NCBI GenBank assembly: GCA_903911925.1
Contig: CAIWFH010000029.1
Span: forward strand, 1-48,843
DNA from: an uncultured Acidobacteriaceae bacterium
GTDB lineage: Bacteria; Acidobacteriota; Terriglobia; Terriglobales; Acidobacteriaceae
Length of the DNA stretch: 48,843 nt
Reading direction: 5' to 3'
The notes below the pieces were generated by a model. The model had not been told where the DNA came from. It saw only the letters and a program-made list of their open reading frames with translations, and did no database searches. Shown here one piece after another: positions 1 through 6,120 of the stretch. How positions within the stretch are numbered: position 1 is the stretch's first letter; each line of letters begins with the position of its first letter. A program made the position numbers and the translations under genes.

Positions 1-73
1 GGCCCGACTCCACAAGTCGAACCGCTTCCTGCTTGAACTCCAGCGTGTACCTGCCCCGCTTCCCATTCCTCAT
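1..73 (-). CDS. IS3-family transposase OrfA, N-terminal fragment (cut by window edge)
   Basis: Reading the minus strand from the ATG at 73-71 gives MRNGKRGRYTLEFKQEAVRL followed by VESG, 24 residues before the window ends. The block RYTLEFKQEAVRLVESG is the first helix of the helix-turn-helix domain found at the N terminus of IS3 OrfA proteins (HTH_Tnp_1/HTH_8 type), which binds the terminal repeats during transposition. Only this start is visible, so completeness, any frameshift to OrfB and activity cannot be judged. Confidence 0.8.
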   Translation of the reverse strand, partial: MRNGKRGRYTLEFKQEAVRLVESG

Positions 74-135
74 CTTCGCTACCCCTTCGCATTAGAGCAG
101 CTCGCTAAGGGATACGTTTTGCGCGGGCAAGATCA
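1..135 (-). mobile_element. Left end of an IS3-family insertion sequence (continues beyond window)
   Basis: The minus strand starts at position 135 with TGATCTTGCCC, which closely resembles the terminal inverted repeat of IS3 itself as I remember it (TGATCTTACCC), and 62 bases later reaches the start of an orfA-like gene at 73. That spacing is normal for an IS3 left end. A 3-bp target duplication would be GTC at 136-138, but the other end is outside the window, so this cannot be tested. The element ends only 32-41 bases upstream of the possible pheS starts, so it has separated pheS from whatever lay upstream. Confidence 0.7.
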
Positions 136-176
136 GTCAGCCTCACGCGTATGGTGGTTTATCCTGATTGTTACTC

Positions 177-1283
177 ATGACGAACGAAGCGATTCCCAAT
201 TTGGCTGCATTTGACGAGAGTGCGCTTGACCAGGCGTTTGCGGCGCTAGAGCGGCAGGCGCGAGCGGCGGCGGCGACCTTGGACGGCGAGGCGGCGGTAG
301 AGGCTTTTCGCCTGGAGTGGCTGGGGCGCAAGCAGGGCAGGCTCAACGACGTTTCCGGCCGCTGGCTCAAGGCCGCTCCGCCAGAGGCCAAAAAGCTGCT
401 GGGCCAGCGCTTCAACGCGCTCAAAGCGGTTGTCGAGGCCCTGCTCGATGAGGCCACCGGCGCAGGGCCCACCGATGCGGCGCTGGCAGCCGAGGCCATC
501 GACATCACGCTGCCCGGTACGCGCCGCCTTACCGGCGCGGAGCACCCCATTACCCGGACGCTGAATGAGATTGTGAGCGTGTTTGCGGCCCTGGGCTACT
601 CGGTGGGCGTTGGTCCCGAGGTGGAGACCGACTACTACAACTTCGAGAGCATGAATTTTCCGCCCGGGCACCCGGCGCGCGACACGCAGGACACGCTTGT
701 GGTGGCCAACCAGGAACGCCGCTCGCAGCGCGACCGCCTGCTGCTGCGTACCCACACCTCGCCCGTGCAGATGCGGACCATGGAGCAGCAGCCGCCCCCG
801 GTGCGCATCGTCATCCCCGGCAAGGTGCACCGCAACGACGCGCAGGACGCAACGCACTCGCCCATCTTTCACCAGGTCGAGGGCCTCTGCGTCGACACCA
901 ACATTACCTTCAGTGATTTGAAGGGCACGCTGGATCACGCCATGAAAGCCCTGTTCGGCTCGGCGGTGAAGACGCGCTTTTTCCCGTCCTTCTTTCCGTT
1001 TACCGAGCCATCGGCCGACGTGCAGATCAGCTGCATTTTCTGCGGCGGCAAGGGCTGCCGCAAATGCAAGAACTCCGGCTGGATTGAACTGCTGGGCTGC
1101 GGCATGGTTGACCCTGCCGTTTTCGCCTTCGCTGCCGAGAAGCAGCCCACCTACGACTCGAAGAAGATTTCCGGCTTTGCCTTCGGCATGGGCGTGGAGC
1201 GCATCGCCATGATGAAGTACGGCATCAGCGAAATCGGAAGTCTTTACGCAGGAGATATGCGGTTTTTGAATCAGTTTGTTTAG
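177..1283 (+). CDS. pheS: Phenylalanine--tRNA ligase alpha subunit
   Basis: Cytoplasmic class II aminoacyl-tRNA synthetase subunit that, as an alpha2-beta2 tetramer with PheT, charges tRNA-Phe. The N-terminal third is the helical/coiled-coil tRNA-binding arm. The catalytic core carries motif 2 (RTHTSPVQMR, about residue 195) and motif 3 (GMGVERIAMMKYG, about residue 345). A cysteine cluster CxxC-x4-CxxC lies before the final catalytic block, as in many bacterial PheS proteins. Length (about 368 residues) is normal. The frame is open to a TTG at 168 with a possible GGTGG ribosome site 11 bases before it; the ATG at 177 has no clear site, so the start is uncertain by three codons. The gene lies just downstream of an IS3 end and upstream of a repeat-flanked insert that separates it from pheT. 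Confidence 0.96.
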   Translation: MTNEAIPNLAAFDESALDQAFAALERQARAAAATLDGEAAVEAFRLEWLGRKQGRLNDVSGRWLKAAPPEAKKLLGQRFNALKAVVEALLDEATGAGPTDAALAAEAIDITLPGTRRLTGAEHPITRTLNEIVSVFAALGYSVGVGPEVETDYYNFESMNFPPGHPARDTQDTLVVANQERRSQRDRLLLRTHTSPVQMRTMEQQPPPVRIVIPGKVHRNDAQDATHSPIFHQVEGLCVDTNITFSDLKGTLDHAMKALFGSAVKTRFFPSFFPFTEPSADVQISCIFCGGKGCRKCKNSGWIELLGCGMVDPAVFAFAAEKQPTYDSKKISGFAFGMGVERIAMMKYGISEIGSLYAGDMRFLNQFV

Positions 1284-1286
1284 CAG

Positions 1287-1325
1287 GCTGGCGCGCTTCG
1301 CGCGATGGCAAGTTGGCAGGTTGGC
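1287..1325 (+). repeat. Left arm of the 39-bp inverted repeat around the four-helix-bundle gene
   Basis: Pairs with 1711-1749. The distal part contains an 8-base period (GGCAAGTT, GGCAGGTT, GGCAAGAT). The arm ends 3 bases before the preferred ATG (1329) of the enclosed gene, so the folded stem would press against the translation start. Confidence 0.85.
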
Positions 1326-1328
1326 AAG

Positions 1329-1769
1329 ATGAGCAGGACGCGGAATTATCGCGATTTAATAGCTTGGCAAAAATCCATGGACCTCGCGCGCTTGATCTAC
1401 ACGCGAACAGAGGAGTTCCCGAAGTCAGAGACCTTTGGGTTGAGGATGCAGTTGCGCCGGTCTGCAGTGAGCGTGGCGAGCCATATTGCAGAAGCACACG
1501 GGCGTTTGAACGACACCGAGATGCGGAGGGGCCTCGGAGCAGCGCGCGCGGCCATCAATGAACTGCAGACCCAAACTGAATTGGCGGCAAGCCTGAGCTT
1601 TTTTGACCAATCAACAAGCGAAGAACTTCTGGACCTGGGTACTCGCGTAGCCAAGTTGATCAACGGTCTGCTCGGCGTGCTGGCATCGGAATCAGAATTG
1701 CCTGAATCGCGCGAACCCGCCAACTCGCCATCGCGCGAAGTGCGCCAACTTGCGAAAAGAGAATCTTAA
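1329..1769 (+). CDS. Four-helix-bundle protein (23S rRNA intervening-sequence / S23 family)
   Basis: The family signature is plain: YRDLIAWQKSMDLARLIY near the start, FPKSETFGLRMQLRRSAVS, then SHIAEAHGR and a helical second half. Members are small all-helical proteins encoded in 23S rRNA intervening sequences and, as the related Avd protein, in diversity-generating retroelements; their biochemical role is not settled. I prefer the ATG at 1329 because family members start just before YRDL; an in-frame ATG at 1305 lies inside the repeat arm. About 146 residues, of which the last 20 or so are encoded by the right repeat arm and look like unstructured tail. It sits between pheS and pheT on the same strand and is very likely co-transcribed with them. 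Nothing in the sequence ties it to tRNA charging. Confidence 0.85.
   Translation: MSRTRNYRDLIAWQKSMDLARLIYTRTEEFPKSETFGLRMQLRRSAVSVASHIAEAHGRLNDTEMRRGLGAARAAINELQTQTELAASLSFFDQSTSEELLDLGTRVAKLINGLLGVLASESELPESREPANSPSREVRQLAKRES
1711..1749 (-). repeat. Right arm of the 39-bp inverted repeat around the four-helix-bundle gene
   Basis: Reverse complement of 1287-1325 with five mismatches, one of which would still pair as G-U in RNA. It lies within the 3' coding part of the four-helix-bundle gene, whose stop codon (1767-1769) falls 18 bases beyond the arm. Confidence 0.85.
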
Positions 1770-1772
1770 TCA

Positions 1773-3932
1773 ATGAACATACTGACCAAATGGCTCCGCA
1801 GTTATCTGCCCGCCCTTCCCGTTGACGACGCCCAACTCGCCGAAGCCCTTACCCTGCGCGGCATTGCCGTTGAGGGCATTTATGACTTGGGCGAAGGCAA
1901 CGGCTCGCTTTACGAGATGGACATCACTACCAACCGCGTCGACGCCATGAACCACTACGGCGTGGCCCGCGAGGCAGCGGCTATTTACGGGCTTGAGTTG
2001 CCAGAGCTCGTCTTTGAGCTTCCCGAATTCCGCCCGCCCGGTCAGGACTTTCCTGTCCGCATCGAAGCCGAAGACGCATGCGGTCGGTTCACGGCGCGGG
2101 TCCTGCGCGGCGTCGCCATCGCCGACTCGCGCGACTGGTTCCCTGGCGCAGAGGTCTCTACCTACTTTGGCCTGCTCCAACAAAAGTGCATCTCGAACGC
2201 CGTTGACGCCACCAACTTTGCGTGGCTCGCCATGGGGCAGCCCACCCACGCCTTCGACCTAGACAAAATTGAAGGCGGCATCCTTGTGCGCCGCGCCATA
2301 AAAGGCGAGAAGCTGAAGACCCTGGACGGCGTGGAACGCACGCTCGACCCGGAAGATCTGGTCGTCGCCGACCACGTCAAGGCTCTGGCCCTGGCTGGCG
2401 TCATGGGCGGTTGGGACACGATGATTACCCCCGCGACGACCAACGTCCTCGTTGAAGCGGCGTGGTTCGATCCAGTGGCCGTTCGCCGCACCGCGCGCCG
2501 TCACGGATTGCACACCGACGCCAGCCATCGCTTCGAGCGCGGGGCCGACTTCAACGCTGCGCCTGTTGCCTCAGCCATCGTATGCAGCGTCCTGCTGGCC
2601 AATGGCGGTCACATCGAAGGCGACCTGGTAGACGTGCGCATCCCTGCTGCCGAGGCCCGCACGGCAGCTCGACAACCTATCGCCCTCGCGCTCAGCGAAG
2701 TACACCGAATTCTGGGCGCCACCGTAAAGAAGGAAGGCATTACCGCAGCCACTGTCGAGGGCGTGTTGACGGCTTTGGGGTGTGGACTGGCGGAGTTAGC
2801 AAAGACAGCGGAGTTCGCGGAGTTGGCAAAGACGGCGGGGTCGGCGCGCGATGAAGGCGCTGCCTGGCTGGTGACACTGCCGAGTTGGCGGCTGGATCTC
2901 GAGCGCGAAATCGACCTGATTGAAGAAGTGGCCCGCGTCTACGGCTACAACGGCTTTGCCAACACTTTGCCGGCCTTTGGCGAAGGCGTGCGGGCGCTGC
3001 CCTGGGCAGAGGCCGAAACCGCGGTCCGCCGCACGCTGCTGTCTGCCGGATTCCACGAAGCTATCGCCAGCACCTTCTGTTCTGCCGCCGAGGCCGCGCT
3101 AACCGCGCCGCAGCCTGGCATGGTGGTGCCGCTCGGCAACCCGCTCAGCGAAGAAGCCGGAGTGCTGCGTCCCTCGCTGGTCCCAGGCATGCTGGCCATG
3201 GTGGCCGGGAACCTGAACCGCGATGTCAGCGATGTGCGCCTCTTCGAATTGGGCACGGTCTTCAGCGGCACTACTGAAAAAGTGGAAGAACGCCCGTCGC
3301 TGTCATTCGGCGCCGTGGGCAGCCTGCCTGAACAGGGCGCGCTTCATCCCACGCGGGCAATCGAGTTCCAGGACGTGAAAGGCGTCGTCGAGCAGGTGCT
3401 GGCGCGGTTCCAGGCCCGCGCCGTCTACTTTGACCGCTTCCCGGCCGAGGCCGGCATCACGCCTGCGTGGCTTCATCCGTATCGTGCCGCGCGCGTTGCC
3501 GTTGACGGCGCAACCGTGGGCTGGTTCGGCCAGTTGCACCCTCGCGAAGCTGCGGCTCGCAAACTCAAAGATCCTGTCCTGGTGGGCGAGCTTTATCTCG
3601 ACCGCCTCTACAAGCTGCCCTTGCGCAGGCCCGCAGCCCGCGATATCTCCCGCTTCCAGCCTGTTCGCCGCGATTTCTCCCTGATTTTGGGCGAGAACAT
3701 CGCGTGGGAGACGATAGACCGTGCCCTCGCTGCACTGCAGATTCCGGAACTCGTCGAGTGGCGTGTGCGCGAGGTCTTCCGCGACGCAAAACTGGGCAAG
3801 GGAGAGTACTCGCTGCTGATGGGCGCCACCTTCCAGGCGCCGGACCGCACGCTACGCGAAGAAGAGTTGCAAGGCTTCCAGGCGCAGGTGGTTGAGGCTG
3901 TTGGCAAAGTAGGCGCACGGCTGCGCAGTTAG
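1773..3932 (+). CDS. pheT: Phenylalanine--tRNA ligase beta subunit, short form without the OB-fold (EMAP) domain
   Basis: Beta subunit of the PheST tetramer; carries the B3/B4 editing region, B5 domain and C-terminal FDX-ACB (anticodon-binding) domain. The N terminus MNILTKWLRSYLP runs through LRGIAVEGIYDL directly into EMDITTNRVDAMNHYGVARE, which in E. coli PheT follows the tRNA-binding OB/EMAP domain. That domain (about 100 residues) is absent, explaining 719 residues instead of about 800. VPSWR-type sequence (LPSWRLDLEREIDLIEEVAR) marks B5; the C terminus (FQPVRRDFSLIL onward) is the FDX-ACB domain. Residues 340-360 are an inserted three-residue-period stretch (AEL/AKT/AEF/AEL/AKT). An AGAG-type ribosome site precedes the ATG at 1773. 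Confidence 0.95.
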   Translation: MNILTKWLRSYLPALPVDDAQLAEALTLRGIAVEGIYDLGEGNGSLYEMDITTNRVDAMNHYGVAREAAAIYGLELPELVFELPEFRPPGQDFPVRIEAEDACGRFTARVLRGVAIADSRDWFPGAEVSTYFGLLQQKCISNAVDATNFAWLAMGQPTHAFDLDKIEGGILVRRAIKGEKLKTLDGVERTLDPEDLVVADHVKALALAGVMGGWDTMITPATTNVLVEAAWFDPVAVRRTARRHGLHTDASHRFERGADFNAAPVASAIVCSVLLANGGHIEGDLVDVRIPAAEARTAARQPIALALSEVHRILGATVKKEGITAATVEGVLTALGCGLAELAKTAEFAELAKTAGSARDEGAAWLVTLPSWRLDLEREIDLIEEVARVYGYNGFANTLPAFGEGVRALPWAEAETAVRRTLLSAGFHEAIASTFCSAAEAALTAPQPGMVVPLGNPLSEEAGVLRPSLVPGMLAMVAGNLNRDVSDVRLFELGTVFSGTTEKVEERPSLSFGAVGSLPEQGALHPTRAIEFQDVKGVVEQVLARFQARAVYFDRFPAEAGITPAWLHPYRAARVAVDGATVGWFGQLHPREAAARKLKDPVLVGELYLDRLYKLPLRRPAARDISRFQPVRRDFSLILGENIAWETIDRALAALQIPELVEWRVREVFRDAKLGKGEYSLLMGATFQAPDRTLREEELQGFQAQVVEAVGKVGARLRS
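2790..2843 (+). repeat. Period-9 tandem repeat inside pheT
   Basis: Successive 9-base units GCGGAGTTA, GCAAAGACA, GCGGAGTTC, GCGGAGTTG, GCAAAGACG and GCGGGGTCG run in frame through pheT, encoding alternating Ala-Glu-Leu and Ala-Lys-Thr triplets. Unit length is a multiple of three, so copy-number changes would not shift the frame. It lies just before the B5 block, where other PheT proteins have a short loop. Confidence 0.8.
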
Positions 3933-4001
3933 GCGCGGCGGCGCAACAAAATGGCGCTATACTTGGCCGGGTAAGTTGCATTTGCGCGGAGGTTTTTTCG
4001 A

Positions 4002-4445
4002 ATGTCGCATTTTTCGTGGGAAACAGAAATTCTAGACCAGCCGCAGCCAGAGCAGCAGCCAGAGCAACACGCGCATTTTGAGCCGGAGCCTCAGCCTGAG
4101 CAGGCTCATTTTGAGCCCGAACCCCAGCCCGAGCAACCTCATTTCGAGCCCGAGCCGCCGCAGGTTCAGGAGCCGCCCGCGGATGCAGCAGCACTGGCCC
4201 TGAGCGTGGACGATTTTTCCGCTCTTGAAGATCGCATCCTTCGCGCTGTCAACCTGGTGAAGCGCGAGCGGATTGCCCGCGCCGAAGCCGAGGCGCGCGC
4301 CACGGTTGCCGAAGCCCTTGCCGCCGAACATAGCTCCAGGATTGAACAGTTTCAGTCTGAATTGAACACCCTCCGTGCCGAGCGCGACCACGTCCGGCAG
4401 CGGGTCGAGCGGCTGCTCTCGCAACTCGACTCACTCGAATTGTGA
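4002..4445 (+). CDS. ZapB-like coiled-coil protein with N-terminal Glu/Pro-rich repeats
   Basis: 147 residues. The first 50 are acidic and proline-rich, with an 11-residue repeat (HFEPEPQPEQ plus A or P) in two full copies and one partial. The second half is a continuous coiled coil (LEDRILRAVNLVKRERIARA, ending VERLLSQLDSLEL). A coiled-coil gene directly before zapA suggests a division-ring partner similar to ZapB, but this is inferred from position and heptad pattern, not from a conserved motif. A GGAGG ribosome site lies before the ATG and a TATACT at 3958-3963 could be a -10 box. The stop at 4443-4445 nearly touches the zapA start, so the two are translationally linked. Confidence 0.7.
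   Translation: MSHFSWETEILDQPQPEQQPEQHAHFEPEPQPEQAHFEPEPQPEQPHFEPEPPQVQEPPADAAALALSVDDFSALEDRILRAVNLVKRERIARAEAEARATVAEALAAEHSSRIEQFQSELNTLRAERDHVRQRVERLLSQLDSLEL
4074..4154 (+). repeat. 33-bp in-frame tandem repeat
   Basis: Units at 4074-4106 and 4107-4139 differ at only a few third-codon positions; a third partial unit follows from 4140. Encodes the HFEPEPQPEQ repeat of the ZapB-like protein. Confidence 0.85.
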
Positions 4446-4452
4446 GGTCAGC

Positions 4453-4776
4453 TTGACCCAGGAAAACACCGCCAACCCGATCAGCTACGTGACCGTAACC
4501 ATCTACGACCAGACGTATCACCTCTCCGGCCAGGATCCGGCGCACATTGCGCGCCTGGCCGAGCGGGTTGACGCCAAAATGCGCGCCGTCGCGGCCCAGG
4601 GCCGCACTGTGGACTCGCTGCGCGTGGCTGTGCTGGCCGCGCTCAACCTGGCCGACGAACTGTCCCAGGCCAACGATGCAGTGGGCGCCGATGCCAGCCA
4701 GGGCACGGCGCGCGCCGCAAGCCTGCGCGGCCTGCTTGACGAAGTGCTCGACGCAGAGCGCAAGACCGGGTCCTAG
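4453..4776 (+). CDS. zapA: Cell division protein ZapA
   Basis: Small cytoplasmic FtsZ-bundling protein. YVTVTIYDQTYHLSGQDPAH matches the N-terminal ZapA fold, followed by IARLAERVDAKMRAVA and a long helix ending in LADELSQA, the dimer/tetramer coiled coil. I chose the TTG at 4453 because GAGG lies five bases upstream at 4444-4447 and the protein then begins MTQENTANPISYVTV; the frame is open further upstream but that stretch overlaps the preceding gene and looks non-homologous. About 107 residues, normal for the family. A 6S RNA gene follows, a common neighbour of zapA in bacteria. Confidence 0.85.
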   Translation: MTQENTANPISYVTVTIYDQTYHLSGQDPAHIARLAERVDAKMRAVAAQGRTVDSLRVAVLAALNLADELSQANDAVGADASQGTARAASLRGLLDEVLDAERKTGS

Positions 4777-4785
4777 AGAAGGAAT

Positions 4786-4816
4786 GCCGCTTTCGGGAAC
4801 CCCTCCCGAAAGCGGC
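4786..4816 (+). terminator. Strong hairpin after zapA, terminator-like
   Basis: A perfect 12-bp stem (GCCGCTTTCGGG with CCCGAAAGCGGC) and 7-base loop lies 10 bases after the zapA stop. There is no run of T after it on the plus strand (GGGCAAAAACG follows), so it may act as an RNA-stabilising or Rho-type end rather than a classical intrinsic terminator. Confidence 0.45.
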
Positions 4817-4856
4817 GGGCAAAAACGTAGCACATTGCAGCCCTCCTGCACAAGAC

Positions 4857-4885
4857 TTGTAATTCTGCTTCTGGACCCGTAGTAT
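4857..4885 (+). promoter_or_regulatory. Promoter of the 6S RNA gene
   Basis: TTGTAA (4857-4862) and TAGTAT (4880-4885) are separated by exactly 17 bases, a housekeeping-sigma arrangement. Transcription would start at about 4891, just where the paired closing stem of the downstream RNA begins. Confidence 0.6.
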
Positions 4886-4890
4886 CCGCA

Positions 4891-5086
4891 ATAGAAACCG
4901 GCCTGCAAAGCAGGTGGGTAGTTAACGCTGGTTGAACCAACATTCATGAACAGGGGCTCGACTCGACAATCGGTTTTGTGTGCAGTGTCCGCCAGTCCGG
5001 AATGCCTAATGAACCGCGGAGAGCTCCACCGTCTTTGGACGGGTTCACCAGCGCATTACTCACGGCCCCGTGGGCCGGATTCTACC
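4891..5086 (+). ncRNA. ssrS: 6S RNA
   Basis: A roughly 195-base region with no convincing reading frame folds into a long interrupted rod: TAGAA-a-CCGGCC (4892-4903) pairs with GGCCGG-a-TTCTA (5073-5084); GTGGGTA (4914-4920) with TACTCAC (5057-5063) using one G-U; and CGCTGGTTGAACC (4926-4938) with GGTTCACCAGCG (5042-5053) leaving one bulge. Size, a rod with internal bubbles, a promoter placed exactly upstream and the location right after zapA all fit 6S RNA, which binds RNA polymerase holoenzyme by mimicking an open promoter. I saw no SRP, tmRNA or RNase P core motifs. Confidence 0.7.
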
Positions 5087-5142
5087 TCCCCGCACTAATG
5101 CGGCGGCAGCGGCTTATCTTGCAATGCCGTATGCTTACCTAG

Positions 5143-6120
5143 GTGCATCCAGTCCTCTTCCACATCGGCGCAGTCATTATCCCCGCTTACGGCGCCATGG
5201 CCGCGCTGGGCGTGTTGCTGTCGCTTTTTCTGGCCCAAAAGCTTGCTGCCGCCGCCGGGGTCAATCCCAACCAGCTTTGGAATCTCTGTGTCGTAGCCCT
5301 GTTTGCCGCCCTGCTTGGTTCGCGGATGCTGCTTATCGCCATTAACTGGAGCGCTTTGCGCCTCCATCCCCGCTGGCTGCTTGGGCTGGCCATGATTCAT
5401 CACCCGCTGCTGGCCGCTGCCGGAGCGCTGGTGGCCGCAGCTGCCGCGGTACTCTACATCCGCCGGCAGCACATGCCTGCATTTGCCACTGCCGATGCCC
5501 TGGCTGCGCCGCTGGCGCTTGGGCTGGCCTTTGAGCAGTTGGGCGCGCTGATGGCCGGCTCCGGCTACGGCACAGAAACCACCGTGCCCTGGGCCATCAC
5601 CCTCTCCCACCCGTTGGCAACCCGCTGGAGCGGCGCGCCGCTCGGTTTGCCGATTCATCCTGTTCAGGCCTACGCCGCGCTTGCGTATTTCGCCCTTTCC
5701 GGCTTTCTCTGCTACTGGCTGCCGCGCCGGCGGCAGCCGGGCGACGTGGCGGGGCTGGCCTTACTGGGTTCGGGAATAGCGGTTTACGTCACCGAGTTCT
5801 GGCGCGACCCCGAGGGACGCGGCACGCTGCTGGGCGGCGCCATCGATGGGCCGCAATTGACCGCGGTGGTGTTGGTGCTGATTGGCGCGCTGTTGCTGCT
5901 GGAACGGAAACGGCAGGTCGAGGATCGTGGTATCCCACCCTTTCCGCAAAAGGACGCGGAAAGGATGGGGCACCCATCAGTCGAGGGACAGCCGCAAGAG
6001 GACGCGGAAAGGATGGGGCACCCATCCATTGAGGGACAGCCCACCTTGGAAACGTCAGCCGTGGAAATGCCAGCGATAAACGAGGCGGCCGATGCCGGCC
6101 AGGAGTCTCCCCATGTTTGA
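5143..6120 (+). CDS. lgt: Prolipoprotein diacylglyceryl transferase family protein (divergent Lgt)
   Basis: Multi-pass inner-membrane protein, 325 residues, with the Lgt order of segments: IPAYGAMAALGVLLSLFLAQ near the start, an HH-containing loop, AGSGYG, IHPVQAYAA and the late EFWRDPEGRG. True Lgt transfers diacylglyceryl from phosphatidylglycerol to the lipobox cysteine. Here the family motif GRIGNFLNGELYG reads EQLGALMAGSGYG, so the Arg and first Asn known to matter in E. coli Lgt appear replaced, while the later Arg (WRDPEGRG) is kept. Start is GTG at 5143; an in-frame ATG at 5131 runs into TAG. The last 65 residues are a hydrophilic tail encoded by an intergenic-type palindrome and its duplication. 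The stop overlaps the rluD-type start by 8 bases. Confidence 0.75.
   Translation: MHPVLFHIGAVIIPAYGAMAALGVLLSLFLAQKLAAAAGVNPNQLWNLCVVALFAALLGSRMLLIAINWSALRLHPRWLLGLAMIHHPLLAAAGALVAAAAAVLYIRRQHMPAFATADALAAPLALGLAFEQLGALMAGSGYGTETTVPWAITLSHPLATRWSGAPLGLPIHPVQAYAALAYFALSGFLCYWLPRRRQPGDVAGLALLGSGIAVYVTEFWRDPEGRGTLLGGAIDGPQLTAVVLVLIGALLLLERKRQVEDRGIPPFPQKDAERMGHPSVEGQPQEDAERMGHPSIEGQPTLETSAVEMPAINEAADAGQESPHV
5927..5975 (+). repeat. Dispersed palindromic repeat, GGGTGGGG subclass, copy 1 (inside lgt-like gene)
   Basis: Outer arms GTGGTATCCC and GGGGCACCC enclose the stem TTTCCGC/GCGGAAA. Same architecture as the copies at 9090, 28838 and 43764 but translated as part of the lgt-like reading frame. 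Confidence 0.75.
5951..6046 (+). repeat. 48-bp tandem duplication in the lgt-like 3' end
   Basis: Unit 1 (5951-5998) and unit 2 (5999-6046) share most bases, including GGACGCGGAAAGGATGGGG. Each unit encodes 16 residues (DAERMGHPSVEGQPQE, then a close copy), so the duplication keeps frame. Confidence 0.8.

Larger units (their letters stand above)
1287..1749. mobile_element. Inverted-repeat cassette carrying a four-helix-bundle gene between pheS and pheT
   Basis: Bases 1287-1325 and the reverse complement of 1711-1749 match at 34 of 39 positions, counted by eye. The central block TTCGCGCGATGGC is identical, followed by near-repeats of AGTTGGC. Between the arms sits a gene of the S23/IVP four-helix-bundle family. 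The same protein family is known from intervening sequences of bacterial 23S rRNA genes, which are also bounded by base-pairing ends. The cassette begins 4 bases after the pheS stop and ends 23 bases before the pheT start, so it fills the intercistronic space of an operon that is usually contiguous. Mobility is inferred; no transposase and no target duplication are visible. Confidence 0.6.

Noticed and set aside
4786..4816. Classical intrinsic terminator after zapA
   Set aside because: The stem is strong but no T-run follows on the plus strand, so I list it only as terminator-like.
4891..5086. SRP RNA or tmRNA as identity of the structured RNA
   Set aside because: AGTCCGGAA looks a little like the SRP domain IV loop, but the GGAAGGAAGC context and asymmetric loop are missing, and no tag reading frame or tRNA-like ends exist. 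The rod shape and zapA neighbour favour 6S RNA.
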